Positions 32,676 through 42,503 of a stretch of DNA of 49,440 bases are shown piece after piece. Numbering within the stretch: the first letter of the stretch is position 1; the number at the start of each line of letters is the position of its first letter. The position numbers and the translations under genes are program-made. The notes under the pieces were generated by a model. That model did not search any database. It saw only the letters and a program-made list of their open reading frames with translations, and was not told where the DNA came from. Source of the stretch: Flavobacterium hydrocarbonoxydans (GTDB lineage Bacteria; Bacteroidota; Bacteroidia; Flavobacteriales; Flavobacteriaceae); the NCBI RefSeq assembly GCF_009789235.1, contig NZ_WSTB01000018.1:1-49440 (forward strand). The letters run 5' to 3'.

Positions 32676-33857
32676 CTATTTTTTTACAGAAAATTTGAAA
32701 GTAGTTTTGGTTTTATAATTTTCACCAGGATTTAAAACGGTTGTTGGAAAATCTTTCTGGTTTGGAGAATCCGGATAATGTTGTGTTTCTAGGCAAAAAC
32801 CGGTTCTGTGTGCGTATGTTCCGCCGTTGCGCATTGGTAAAGTTCCGTCAAGAAAATTTCCTGAGTAAAACTGAATTCCCGGCTCATCGGTTGTTATTTC
32901 TAAAAGTCGTCCGCTTGCTGGTTCGTAAGCCGAAGCCACAATCGTTTTTCCTTTTTCAGTATTGTTCAGTACCCAGCAGTGATCGTATCCTTTTCCTCTT
33001 TCTAACTGCTCGTTTTTAACTCCAATATCTTTTCCGACTAATTTTGGTTTTCTAAAATCAAAAGGTGTATTGGTGACATCTTCTAATTTTCCGGTCGGAA
33101 TTAAAGTCGCATCCACAGGAACCAATTTATCAGCATTTAATGTGATTTCGTGATCTAAAATCGTTTTAGAAAAATCACCTGATAAATTGAAGTACGTATG
33201 CTGCGTTAAGTTTACAATGGTTTTCTTATCGGTCGTGGCCTCGTAAAGCACTTCTAACTGATTGTCATTTGTTAAGGTGTATGTTACAAAAACCTGCAGG
33301 TTTCCAGGATATCCTTCTTCACCATCTTTCGCTAAATAGGATAATTTTAAAGAAGCTTTTTCTCCTGATTTTGTTTCTGTTGCTGTCCAAACTACTCTAT
33401 GAAAACCTTCCGGTCCACCGTGTAAAGCATTTGGCGCATTGTTTATTGCTAACTGATAATTTTTTCCGTCAAGCGAAAATTTTCCTTTTGCAATTCGGTT
33501 TCCAAATCTCCCAATCAAAGCACCGAAGAACGGATTCTCTTTTTGATATTGTTCCAAAGAAGTAAAACCTGTTACCACATTTTCTGAAACACCTTCTTTA
33601 TTAGGTACTTTCAAATCAGTAATAATTCCACCAAAAGTGATGATATCGACTTCCATCCCATTTTGGTTTTTCAGCTTATAACTGTCTATTTTTTCTCCTT
33701 TTAGAGTTGTTCCGTAAGCCGATTTTACGATGGTTACAGAATCTTTTACTTCTTGAGTAGCATTTGTTTCCATTTTTTTATCGTTTTTACATTGAACCGA
33801 AATTGCAGCCAAACTCAGTAAGCTTATTCCGAAAACGCAACGTTTTAATACATTCAT
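32676..33857 (-). CDS. galM: Aldose 1-epimerase (galactose mutarotase-like), lipoprotein
   Basis: A 393-residue enzyme. A lipoprotein signal (SLLSLAAISVQC, Cys23) precedes a full mutarotase domain with substrate motifs NRIAKGKFSLDGKNYQLAIN, the catalytic His in LTQHTYFNLSG, and the catalytic Glu in FCLETQHYPDSPNQ. It interconverts alpha and beta sugar anomers. In this operon the likely substrate is L-arabinose released from arabinan, handled in the periplasm before uptake. It is the last gene of araB-araD-araA-galM, 136 bases after araA, and has a strong terminator. That gap contains inverted AT-rich repeats (ACATTTTAC-like). Confidence 0.88.
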   Translation of the reverse strand: MNVLKRCVFGISLLSLAAISVQCKNDKKMETNATQEVKDSVTIVKSAYGTTLKGEKIDSYKLKNQNGMEVDIITFGGIITDLKVPNKEGVSENVVTGFTSLEQYQKENPFFGALIGRFGNRIAKGKFSLDGKNYQLAINNAPNALHGGPEGFHRVVWTATETKSGEKASLKLSYLAKDGEEGYPGNLQVFVTYTLTNDNQLEVLYEATTDKKTIVNLTQHTYFNLSGDFSKTILDHEITLNADKLVPVDATLIPTGKLEDVTNTPFDFRKPKLVGKDIGVKNEQLERGKGYDHCWVLNNTEKGKTIVASAYEPASGRLLEITTDEPGIQFYSGNFLDGTLPMRNGGTYAHRTGFCLETQHYPDSPNQKDFPTTVLNPGENYKTKTTFKFSVKK

Positions 33858-33993
33858 AAATGATTTTTTTTAGTTTTTTTGTGAAATGTTAAAAGTAAAA
33901 TGTTAGATGTGAAATTTAGTCATTTTAAAAATGTAAAAAATCATCTATTTAGGTTTTTTACATTTTACATTTCACAAATTACATTTTACTGCC

Positions 33994-35502
33994 TTAAAGC
34001 CCGTGTTGAAACAAATGATAATATGCTTCATTAGCATTCAGTTTATCTTTGAAATCTCTCACGGTTGTTTTTTCATCAATTACCAATAATTCAATTCCAG
34101 CAATATCAGCGAAATCTTCCATAAACTCAGTTGTAACAGACTGGCTATAAACCGTGTGATGTGCTCCTCCTGCCAAAATCCAGGCTGTTGCTGCAATATC
34201 AAGGTTTGGTTTACAATCCCATAAAACTCTTGCAACTGGTAATTTTGGTAAATCTGCCATTGGTTTTACGGCTACTACTTCGTTTACAATCAAACGGAAA
34301 CGATTGCCCATATCTACCAACGATACATTGATAGCATCTCCAGCTGGTGAATTAAATACCAAACGTGCTGGATCTTCTTTTCCTCCAATTCCTAATGGAT
34401 GTACTTCGCAAGAAGGTTTTCCATCAGCAATAGACGGACAAATTTCTAACATGTGCGATCCCAAAACGTATGATTTTTGAGGTGTAAAGTGATAAGTGTA
34501 ATCTTCCATGAAAGACGTTCCTCCTTCAAGACCAATGTTCATTACTTTTAAAGCACGAACCATTGCAGCCGTTTTCCAGTCGCCTTCGCCACCAAAACCA
34601 TAACCATCAGCCATTAATCTTTGTGTTGCGATTCCTGGTAATTGTTTCCAGACACCCAGGTTTTCGAATGTATCTGTAAAAGCTCCAAAACCTCCTTCTT
34701 CAAGAAAAGCTCTTAAACCTAATTCTATTTTTGCGGCTTCTACCAAAGAACTTCTTTGCGCTCCGCCTTCTTTTAAAGAATCCGTCAAATTATATGACGA
34801 TTCGTAAACTGCTAATAAATCATTTAATTGTGTATCGGTAACTTTCTCGATATGTTTGGTAACATCTGATGAATCGTATCCGTTTACTGAAACGCCAAAA
34901 CGTATCTGAGCTTCAACTTTATCACCTTCGGTAACCGCAACTTCACGCATATTGTCTCCAATACGGGCTACTTTTAAGTTTTGAAGTTCATCCCAACCCA
35001 ATACAACTCTTGTCCAGACTCCGAGTTTATTTTGAACTCTTTCGTCTTCCCAGTGACCCACAACCACTTTGCGTTTTTTACGCATTCTGGACATGATAAA
35101 ACCAAACTCACGATCTCCGTGTGCCGATTGATTCAGGTTCATGAAATCCATATCAATAGTTCCCCACGGAATTTCAGCATTGTATTGTGTATGCAAATGA
35201 CATAATGGTTTCTTCAAAATACTCAATCCTCCAATCCACATTTTAGCTGGCGAAAAAGTATGCATCCAGGCAATGATTCCGATACAGTTTTTGTTCGTGT
35301 TCGCTGCCAAGCATACATCCAGAATTTGAGAAGGCGATTTTACCACATCTTTATAAACCACTTTTACCGGAATGCTCGATGAAGCATCTAGTCCTTTTGC
35401 AATAATTTGCGAATGTTCTGCTACTTTTCTTAGTGTTTCTTCACCGTATAATTCCTGGCTGCCTACTACAAACCAAACTTCTTTTTGAGATATATCAATC
35501 AT
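33994..35502 (-). CDS. araA: L-arabinose isomerase
   Basis: A 502-residue enzyme of normal length that turns L-arabinose into L-ribulose in the cytosol. Family landmarks: EVWFVVGSQELYGEETLRKV at the start, WMHTFSPAKMWIGGL, MDFMNLNQSAHGDREFGFI, the metal-site region EEGGFGAFTDTFENL, then MADGYGFGGEGDWKTAAM and MLEICPSIA, and the C-terminal AWILAGGAHHTVYS with the conserved His pair. The 182 bases before it contain a repeat-like segment (GCTTCGCCTGTTCGAG) but no promoter that I can identify. Confidence 0.96.
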   Translation of the reverse strand: MIDISQKEVWFVVGSQELYGEETLRKVAEHSQIIAKGLDASSSIPVKVVYKDVVKSPSQILDVCLAANTNKNCIGIIAWMHTFSPAKMWIGGLSILKKPLCHLHTQYNAEIPWGTIDMDFMNLNQSAHGDREFGFIMSRMRKKRKVVVGHWEDERVQNKLGVWTRVVLGWDELQNLKVARIGDNMREVAVTEGDKVEAQIRFGVSVNGYDSSDVTKHIEKVTDTQLNDLLAVYESSYNLTDSLKEGGAQRSSLVEAAKIELGLRAFLEEGGFGAFTDTFENLGVWKQLPGIATQRLMADGYGFGGEGDWKTAAMVRALKVMNIGLEGGTSFMEDYTYHFTPQKSYVLGSHMLEICPSIADGKPSCEVHPLGIGGKEDPARLVFNSPAGDAINVSLVDMGNRFRLIVNEVVAVKPMADLPKLPVARVLWDCKPNLDIAATAWILAGGAHHTVYSQSVTTEFMEDFADIAGIELLVIDEKTTVRDFKDKLNANEAYYHLFQHGL

Positions 35503-35684
35503 TTTTATCTTTTGTTTCAGGTTTTCTTTGTTTCAAGTTTGCTTCGCCTGTTCGAGCAGAGCTCTCGAGTCAAGTTCGAAAAAATAGAAAACCTTCGTTA
35601 TTTATTGTTTTTATTTCAAGTTTCAGATTTAAAGTTTTTTTGAATCCTTCAATCTAAAATCTACATTCTAAAATCTAAAATTAT

Positions 35685-36386
35685 TTATTGTCCGTAATAC
35701 GAATCTTTTCCGTGTTTACGTTCGTAATGTTTTTTTATTAAGGAATCTTTCAGTCTTGGTGCGTTGGGGTTTATTTGTAAAGTCAGATACGCCATTTCGG
35801 CTACTACTTCCAGAACTTTACTGTTATAAACCGCCTTTGCTGCGTTTTTTCCCCAGGCAAACGGACCGTGATTACCGATCAGAATCATTTCTACTTCTTC
35901 ATACGAAAGTTTTTTTTCTTTGAAACAATCCAAAATCTGAATTCCGGTATTGTGTTCGTAATTCCCTTCGATAAGCGCGTCTGCCATTGGCGGAGCACAC
36001 GGAATGTCTGACGTTAAATGATCGGCATGTGTTGTCCCGAAAATCGGAATATCACGTTGCGATTGCGCCCAGGCTACTGAGTAAGTTGCATGTGTATGCG
36101 CTACACCACCAATGTTTGGCCAGTTTTTATATAAATAAGCATGTGTTTTGGTATCAGAAGAAGGACGCATTGTTCCTTCGATAATAGTATTATCAAAATC
36201 TACAATAACGATGTCTTCTGGTTTTAAATCTTCGTAAGGAACGCCGCTTGGTTTGATAGCAAAAACACCCTTTTCTCTGTCAACAGCACTTACGTTCCCA
36301 AATGTATATACGACCAAATTCAGTGCATTCAATTGCATGTTGGCTTCGTAACATTCCTGTTTTAAATCTTTATAAAGAGAACTCAT
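35685..36386 (-). CDS. araD: L-ribulose-5-phosphate 4-epimerase
   Basis: A 233-residue class II aldolase-family enzyme that makes D-xylulose 5-phosphate. I start at the Met of MSSLYKDLKQECYEANMQLN (36386) rather than the upstream Met, because the family begins there. Zinc and catalytic motifs: GNVSAVDREKGVFAIKPSGV, SSDTKTHAYLYKNWP, GGVAHTHATYSVAWAQ with the paired His ligands, and the distal His in MILIGNHGPFAWG. Start overlaps the end of araB by 17 bases, so the two are translationally coupled. Confidence 0.94.
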   Translation of the reverse strand: MSSLYKDLKQECYEANMQLNALNLVVYTFGNVSAVDREKGVFAIKPSGVPYEDLKPEDIVIVDFDNTIIEGTMRPSSDTKTHAYLYKNWPNIGGVAHTHATYSVAWAQSQRDIPIFGTTHADHLTSDIPCAPPMADALIEGNYEHNTGIQILDCFKEKKLSYEEVEMILIGNHGPFAWGKNAAKAVYNSKVLEVVAEMAYLTLQINPNAPRLKDSLIKKHYERKHGKDSYYGQ

Positions 36387-38061
36387 TTTCTGTAATTTTA
36401 ATGGATGGATCTTCAAAAGCACTTAATTGATCATAAGCAACCAGCAATTTGTTGTATGCCGCTACTTTGTCTAATTGAGGGAAATATTCTCCGTCAAAAT
36501 CGCTTCCTATTTTTTGGCTTGCTTCGATTACGTTTGAATAAATTCCGGCGGCAACGGCTGCGTAAATCGCTGCTCCCAAAGCTGGAGTCTGGTCTGAAGC
36601 TGCAATTTTGATTGGTTTATTCAAAACATTCGCCAAAGTCTGCATGATAAAAGGTGATTTTCTGGCAACACCCCCAATTCCGATTACGCTGTCGATTTTT
36701 ACGCCTTCTTCCTCAAAACGATCCACTATTTTTTTCGCTCCAAAGCAGATTGCGTTTACCAAAGCTTTGAAAATATGAGGTGCTTTTGTTCCTAAAGATA
36801 AGTTTGAAATGGCACTTTTTAATTCCTGATTCGCATCTGGAGTTCTTCTTCCGTTGATCCAGTCCAAAGCAATTGGAAGACTTTCTGAAACTGGAATTTT
36901 CTCTGCTTCTTTTGTTAATTCAACGATTAATTTATCGCTGAATTCTTCTCTTAATTGCTCTTTCTGCGTATCATTCAAAACAGAAGAGGATGTCAGTAAA
37001 TGTTCCGTTGGCCACATCAATAATTCTTTGTACCAGGCCAGTAAATCTCCAAAAGCTGATTGTCCAGCTTCCAAACCAATAAAACCTGGAATTACAGATC
37101 CATCCACTTGTCCGCAGATACCGCGAACGGTTTTTGTTCCAACTTCGTCATAAGAACCCACCAAAATATCGCAGGTTGAAGTTCCCATAACGCGAACCAA
37201 AGTATTCTCGCCAATTTTTGCTCCAACAGCACCGGAATGCGCATCAAAAGTTCCAACAGCCACTACAGTTTCTGTAGAAAGTCCTAAACGATCGGCCCAT
37301 TCTTGGCTTAAATTTCCGGCAACTAAATCAGATGTATAAGTCTCATCGTATAAATTGCCACGAAGTGTTGCTAAATACGGATGTAATTTTTCTAAAAATT
37401 CTACTGGAGGAAGTCCATTCCAGTCTTCGTGCCACATCGCTTTATGTCCTGCTGCGCAACGGCTTCTTTTGAATGATTTTAAATCTTTGTCCTCAATCAA
37501 TAAATACGTCATTAAATCGCAGTGTTCCATCCAGGTATGCGCTGCATTTCGAACCGCTTCATCTTCTCTGGCAATGTGTAGGATTTTTGCCCAAAACCAT
37601 TCTGATGAATAGATTCCGCCTACATATTTGGTCACGTTTTCTCCGCCCCAGCTTACGGCCAGTTCGTTGATTTCGTTGGCTTCATTTATCGAAGTATGAT
37701 CTTTCCACAACACCATCATCGCATTAGGATTTTCCTCGAAACCTTTTGTAAGAGCTAGTGGAATTCCATCTTTGGTTACAGGAACTGGTGAAGATCCTGT
37801 GGTGTCTATACAAATTCCTTTTACTAATGAAGGATCAACTTTACTTTCTTTTATAACGGTCTGAATCGTAATTTCTAGCCCTTCGATATGATCTAAAGGA
37901 TGCTGGCGAAACTGATTGATGGATGCGTCACAATATTGCTTGTTCTTCCATCTTTTATAATGAGAAACATTTGATGCTAACTCTTGCCCATTTTCAGTAT
38001 CTATTAGCACCGCCCGAACAGAATCTGTTCCGTAGTCCAATCCTATAACGTAATTTTTCAT
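36370..38061 (-). CDS. araB: Ribulokinase
   Basis: A FGGY-family sugar kinase of 563 residues from the Met at 38061, chosen since MKNYVIGLDYGTDSVRAVLI is the family start (an upstream in-frame Met would add nine residues). It phosphorylates L-ribulose with ATP. Motifs: IDTTGSSPVPVTKDG, the substrate site MEHCDLMTYLL, VGTFDAHSGAVGA, and C-terminal ATP site VIGIGGVARKSPFIMQTLAN and DQTPALGAAIYAAVAAG. First gene of the araB-araD-araA-galM operon. Confidence 0.95.
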   Translation of the reverse strand: MKNYVIGLDYGTDSVRAVLIDTENGQELASNVSHYKRWKNKQYCDASINQFRQHPLDHIEGLEITIQTVIKESKVDPSLVKGICIDTTGSSPVPVTKDGIPLALTKGFEENPNAMMVLWKDHTSINEANEINELAVSWGGENVTKYVGGIYSSEWFWAKILHIAREDEAVRNAAHTWMEHCDLMTYLLIEDKDLKSFKRSRCAAGHKAMWHEDWNGLPPVEFLEKLHPYLATLRGNLYDETYTSDLVAGNLSQEWADRLGLSTETVVAVGTFDAHSGAVGAKIGENTLVRVMGTSTCDILVGSYDEVGTKTVRGICGQVDGSVIPGFIGLEAGQSAFGDLLAWYKELLMWPTEHLLTSSSVLNDTQKEQLREEFSDKLIVELTKEAEKIPVSESLPIALDWINGRRTPDANQELKSAISNLSLGTKAPHIFKALVNAICFGAKKIVDRFEEEGVKIDSVIGIGGVARKSPFIMQTLANVLNKPIKIAASDQTPALGAAIYAAVAAGIYSNVIEASQKIGSDFDGEYFPQLDKVAAYNKLLVAYDQLSAFEDPSIKITENEFSL

Positions 38062-38085
38062 TCGAAATTCATTTTTTAATAATGA

Positions 38086-38128
38086 CAAATATAAATATAA
38101 TTAATTTATAAGTGTGTAAAAAACACTT
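38086..38128 (-). promoter_or_regulatory. Predicted ara operon promoter and operator
   Basis: On the minus strand the -7 box reads TATATTTG (38086-38093), an exact TAnnTTTG match, 25 bases before the araB start. Just upstream an inverted repeat AAGTGT-7 bases-ACACTT spans 38110-38128, overlapping the -33 area, where an arabinose-responsive regulator could bind. No regulator gene is in the window. Confidence 0.5.
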
Positions 38129-38229
38129 AATAAAAATAAGCACTGTAATTTTTACAAATAATTCATTAAAACAGGCATTTAGGGGCAAAACAAAAAATAA
38201 ACGTTAGTTTTACATTTATTCTGTTGTGA

Positions 38230-40215
38230 TTATTTCATCTTAATTTTCAAAACCGTTACCGAGTATGCTGGAAAATCGTATTGCACTTTGCTTCCTTTTA
38301 CTTTAAATTCACTTTCTTTCGGACTGATTTTCTTTGGAGATTCAAATGAATTCTCATCGTTTAAACCTTCTCCTTTCAAAATTAAAGCTGTTCCTTTCGA
38401 GTCTAATTTTCCTCCTTTTAAGTCGATGGCAACATTTTGAGAAGCCGAAGAAGTGTTTACAATTTTCAGTATGACCTCTTTCGAATTGGTATCTTTTACA
38501 GCCGACGCAAACAAATCGTTCTGACCTGTAACTGCTTTTCCGTCTTTGGTAATATTGATTAAATCGGTTCCTCTGTTATTGGCAAATAATTTCTGAACAT
38601 AATAATTGGGTGTTCCATAAGATTCTAAATTATTGAACCAGATCATATCCGGAGTCCACTGCCAGCCTTCCACATGAGCCAATAACGGCGCATACGATGT
38701 TAGGTGAACTACCTCAGCATTACGCTCCATTCCGGTCATAAAAGCAGCTTCAGAAAAAGCACATTCCCAATTATTTTTATTTAATGGACTAGCAATTTCT
38801 ACACTTTGAGCGGCATATTCCCCAGCAAAAATCTTTGGTCCTTTACGATCGTAATTATCATATCGGGTGGCATTTTTACGAAACCATTCCGGGCTTTTGT
38901 AATAATGTTCATCCACAATTTCAGTATTTAGTTTTTTAAGTTCTTTCATACCATAATCAAAATAATCTCCTTCCGGGAAAGGTCCTGTTCCGGAAACTAT
39001 GGTAATGTTCGGATATTTGGCTTTAATGGCTTTTTGAAATACTTTGAAACGTTCGATATAATCTGGTCCCCATTGCTCATTTCCAACTCCGATGAATTTT
39101 AAATTAAAGGATTTTGGATGTCCCATATCGGCTCTTAGTTTCCCCCAGGCAGTAGTAACATCACCATTGGCAAATTCAATTAAATCTAAAGCATCCTGAA
39201 CATAAGGATCCAACTGATCCATCGGAACTAATTCTCCTGTATTAAACTGACACGCCATTCCGCAGCTTAAAATTGGTAATGGCGATGCTCCGATATCTTC
39301 AGAAAGCTGAAAATATTCGAAAAATCCCAATCCAAAACTCTGAAAATAATCCGGTGTTGGTTTGTGTGCAAATTCGATATTCCAACGGTTGATTAAAAAC
39401 TCTCTGTCTTCAATGTTTCCAACTGATTTTTTCCATTGGTAACGTTCAGCCAGTGTTTTTCCTTCAACAATACACCCTCCCGGAAAACGTAAAAATCCTG
39501 GTTTTAAATCGTATAACAATTGCACTAAATCACTACGCAGACCGTTCTTTCTTCCTTTCCAGGTATCTTCCGGAAACAACGAAATCATGTCCAGAGCAAT
39601 TACTCCTGTTCCTTCAAAAGTGATTTTGATTTGTGCTTTCGCTTCGGTCGCAGTGGCAACTAATTGTGCCGTATAATTCGTCCAGTTATTGGAAGTTGGC
39701 ACAATAGAGGTCTCGCCTAAAACCTTTTTATTTTTATCAATAAACTGAATTTTTATTTTCGAAATATTTCCAGATTCCTTAGATGCTTTTAGTGAAAAAT
39801 TATAATGCAAATCTTTCTTGATTCCCATTCCTCTAAAACCTTCGTTAAGCAATTCGTAACCATTGGCATCATTTACCGTTATGCGGCAATAATTATGATT
39901 GGTTCCTTTTTGAGAATATTGGATGATTTTTGCGATTCCGGATTTCTCATTCAATTTATGCCTGTCGCTGTTTGGTTCGTTCCAGCCCATAAAAGGGAGC
40001 TCAAATTCGAACGATCTGTTTTTGATCATTTCAGCATACAAACCTCCATCGGCAGCAAAATTGATGTCTTCAAAAAATACGCCGTACATCGTGGGCTGAA
40101 TTTTGGTTACCGATTTTGAGAAATCAACTTCAAGATTGTTTTTTTGTGCCGAAGCAAAAAGGCCGCTAAGCATTAAACCACAAAGGGTCATTTTGGTAAT
40201 TAAATTAGGCTTCAT
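38230..40215 (-). CDS. Secreted GH51 alpha-L-arabinofuranosidase with inserted carbohydrate-binding domain
   Basis: A 661-residue enzyme that removes terminal arabinofuranose units. I start at 40215, where a signal peptide begins (CGLMLSGLFASAQ); the longer open frame has an implausible leader. Catalytic acid/base Glu380 in FIGVGNEQWG and nucleophile Glu466 in KIFAGEYAAQ. Residues ~70-215 (YNFSLKASKESGN ... EGTGVIALDMISLFP) form a CBM4-like jelly roll inserted before the barrel, as in longer GH51 enzymes. A C-terminal beta domain ends PAYSVTVLKIKMK. Unlike the second GH51 here, it has this extra domain. The araB promoter lies between it and araB, so it ends a separate transcript. Confidence 0.9.
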   Translation of the reverse strand: MKPNLITKMTLCGLMLSGLFASAQKNNLEVDFSKSVTKIQPTMYGVFFEDINFAADGGLYAEMIKNRSFEFELPFMGWNEPNSDRHKLNEKSGIAKIIQYSQKGTNHNYCRITVNDANGYELLNEGFRGMGIKKDLHYNFSLKASKESGNISKIKIQFIDKNKKVLGETSIVPTSNNWTNYTAQLVATATEAKAQIKITFEGTGVIALDMISLFPEDTWKGRKNGLRSDLVQLLYDLKPGFLRFPGGCIVEGKTLAERYQWKKSVGNIEDREFLINRWNIEFAHKPTPDYFQSFGLGFFEYFQLSEDIGASPLPILSCGMACQFNTGELVPMDQLDPYVQDALDLIEFANGDVTTAWGKLRADMGHPKSFNLKFIGVGNEQWGPDYIERFKVFQKAIKAKYPNITIVSGTGPFPEGDYFDYGMKELKKLNTEIVDEHYYKSPEWFRKNATRYDNYDRKGPKIFAGEYAAQSVEIASPLNKNNWECAFSEAAFMTGMERNAEVVHLTSYAPLLAHVEGWQWTPDMIWFNNLESYGTPNYYVQKLFANNRGTDLINITKDGKAVTGQNDLFASAVKDTNSKEVILKIVNTSSASQNVAIDLKGGKLDSKGTALILKGEGLNDENSFESPKKISPKESEFKVKGSKVQYDFPAYSVTVLKIKMK

Positions 40216-40511
40216 TTTTTTATAGTTAAATGTGTTTTTATCGACCGCGGATGATACTGATTCACTAAAGTGAAACCGCGGATAAAAACGGATTTTTATT
40301 TTTATAAACTTTGACTTTATTTTCTTTTTTAAACACATAGATACATAGAATTTGATAGCCAAAAAAAGGCATTTCATTTGCTTCAAGAAACATAGCTATG
40401 TGTTCAAATCTAGATTTGTTTTGTACTCTTTTTTATTAATTTAATTCTATGTTTTCTATGTGTTTATTTTTTTGCACACAGATCTTTTTTCTTTACTCTA
40501 AATTCTATTTT
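40216..40511. repeat. Intergenic region with several short repeats
   Basis: This 296-base gap holds no gene. It contains CCGCGGAT twice (40248 and 40278 regions), and an inverted pair based on ACACATAG-x-x-ACATAGAATT (from about 40334) and ATTCTATGTTTTCTATGTGT (from about 40444). Near the middle is the palindrome CAAATCTAGATTTG (40405-40418), which includes a TAGATTTG -7-like box on the minus strand for the GH51 gene. Such motifs recur between flavobacterial genes. Confidence 0.5.
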
Positions 40512-42491
40512 CTATTTATAATCCAGCCAGACTTTCATCTTCCCTACACCACGATTTGACCAGCTGTAATACGGAATGGCTTTGAATTTTGAGTTTTCGA
40601 TTACGTTTACGCCCTGCAATAAATTAGGTTCTTTTTTTACTTTGAAAGTATCGCCGGCAGCGACATCTATTTTATCAAAATTGGTTTTATTGTCAATTTC
40701 TTCTACTGCGTAAACGATCGGACCATATTCTAGAGAAACTTTATTTTTATTGGTTTCTACTTTCGCATTCGTAACAACTTCCTGCACTTCCATCGGGAAA
40801 TTAAGATTGATTTTATCGCCTTTTTTCCAGTTTCTGGTAATGGTAAAATAACCTTCTTCCGGCTGCATTGCGATTGATTCTCCATTAATGGAAATTGTTG
40901 CTTTTTGAGTCGAAGCTTTTTTATAACTGTACAAATCTCCCGGCAAAACTTCGTTTCTGGCCCAGCCCGGAACACGAAGTTTTATTGTGAACTTACTTTC
41001 TTTTTTCGGGTTAACTGCAATAGCAACTTTGCCATTCCACGGATATCCTGTCTGCTGCGAAATCTGCAAATCGGTTTTTCCTAAAGTGATGGAAGCCGTG
41101 TTTGAAGCAAATAAATTGACATACAAAGCGTCTTTTGATTTGGAGTAAATCAGTCCCGGAATCGAAGGTACAAAACGAATTAAATTGGTTGGACAACAAG
41201 AACAGTCAAACCAGGCCTGACGGGTGCAGGAACCTCTGTTTGATTTATAGACACCATCCGCTTCCAGAGCATTTGGATAGAAAAATTGTTTTCCATCTAA
41301 TGAAATTCCAGAAATCAAACCGTTGTACATCGTGCGTTCGATTACATCAAAATACTGTGATTTACCAGATAAGTTATGCAATCTGTGATTCCAATAAACA
41401 TCTCCAATTGCCGCACAGGTTTCGTTATAAGCGGTTAAATTGGGCAGTTCGTAATTGCTTCCAAAAGCTTCTCCCTCATGTCTCGAACCTATTCCGCCCG
41501 TGATATACATCTTTTTGTTGACCATATTTTCCCATAAATTATTAATGGCATCCGTATAGGCTTTGTCTTTGGTCATCGCGGCAATATCCGTCATTCCCGC
41601 ATACATATAAACCGCTCTCACAGCGTGGCCAACTACTTCATTTTGCTGCACAACCGGCATATGATCCTGTGCATACTCGCCATATAATTTATGATTGTCC
41701 GGATTACCGCGATTGTCTAAATAGTATTTTGCCAGTTTTAGATACGCTTCTTTTCCGGTAATTTGGTATAATTTGATGAGACCCGTTTCTACAATCTGAT
41801 GTCCCGGAACTCCTTTTACCTGACCTGGACCATCGCCAAAAGTTTTCACTAACAAATCAGCATTTTTGATGGCAATGTCTAAAAAGTTTCTTTTTCCAGT
41901 AGCTTCATAATGCACTACCGCAGCTTCAATTAAGTGCCCTGCGTTATAACATTCGTGACTAATCTGCAGCGATTCCCAACGTTTTCCTTCAATAACCGGA
42001 ACCCAGGTACAAGGCGGTTTTGCAGGATTTATGGTTCGCCAAGTGGTTAAGTAACCGTCTTTTTCCTGACCTATTTTTACAATAGCAATCAGCGAATCCA
42101 GTACGCTTTCTAACTTTGGATTTGGCGCACTGATTAAGGTATTCGAAGCGCCTTCGATAATTTTGTAAACATCCGTATCATCAAAAGGCATTTCTCCTCT
42201 TACTGTCCCGGTTTTTTGTTTTCCGGCAATTAAAAAATTCTCAAAACGACCTTCTTCATTACATTTCTGAATGGCATATTCTATCGTAATTTCCTGTACT
42301 CTTTTGATAATGGGCAGCCAAAAAGAATCAGACAATTTTACATTTTGAATGTTTACCGGTTCTATTGGATAACCGGCTTTTGTTACTGACGTTTTATTGG
42401 ATTGCAACACATCGTTTTGGGTTTCTTTACAGGAAAGAAAAACCATAAACGACATGAAAATCGTAATAACAGGGAAAGTATATTTATTCAT
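40512..42491 (-). CDS. GH127 beta-L-arabinofuranosidase, lipoprotein
   Basis: A 659-residue protein of the GH127 (DUF1680) family, anchored by a lipobox (MVFLSCKE, Cys21). It cuts beta-linked L-arabinofuranose. The zinc/thiolate active site is visible: Glu and Cys in NETCAAIGDVYWNHRL, and the Cys cluster in WFDCSCCPTNLIRF, in which one Cys serves as nucleophile in characterised members. Helical barrel motifs include HECYNAGHLIEAAVVHYEAT and GIGSRHEGEAFGSNYELPN. It follows a GH43 gene by 12 bases, so the two are co-transcribed. Confidence 0.88.
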   Translation of the reverse strand: MNKYTFPVITIFMSFMVFLSCKETQNDVLQSNKTSVTKAGYPIEPVNIQNVKLSDSFWLPIIKRVQEITIEYAIQKCNEEGRFENFLIAGKQKTGTVRGEMPFDDTDVYKIIEGASNTLISAPNPKLESVLDSLIAIVKIGQEKDGYLTTWRTINPAKPPCTWVPVIEGKRWESLQISHECYNAGHLIEAAVVHYEATGKRNFLDIAIKNADLLVKTFGDGPGQVKGVPGHQIVETGLIKLYQITGKEAYLKLAKYYLDNRGNPDNHKLYGEYAQDHMPVVQQNEVVGHAVRAVYMYAGMTDIAAMTKDKAYTDAINNLWENMVNKKMYITGGIGSRHEGEAFGSNYELPNLTAYNETCAAIGDVYWNHRLHNLSGKSQYFDVIERTMYNGLISGISLDGKQFFYPNALEADGVYKSNRGSCTRQAWFDCSCCPTNLIRFVPSIPGLIYSKSKDALYVNLFASNTASITLGKTDLQISQQTGYPWNGKVAIAVNPKKESKFTIKLRVPGWARNEVLPGDLYSYKKASTQKATISINGESIAMQPEEGYFTITRNWKKGDKINLNFPMEVQEVVTNAKVETNKNKVSLEYGPIVYAVEEIDNKTNFDKIDVAAGDTFKVKKEPNLLQGVNVIENSKFKAIPYYSWSNRGVGKMKVWLDYK

Positions 42492-42503
42492 TATGCTAAA
42501 TTT

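Noticed and set aside
36370..38088. Longer starts for araB, araD (36422) and the GH51 gene (40386).
   Set aside because: The extra N-terminal residues do not match the families, and for GH51 a signal peptide begins at 40215; shorter starts were chosen.
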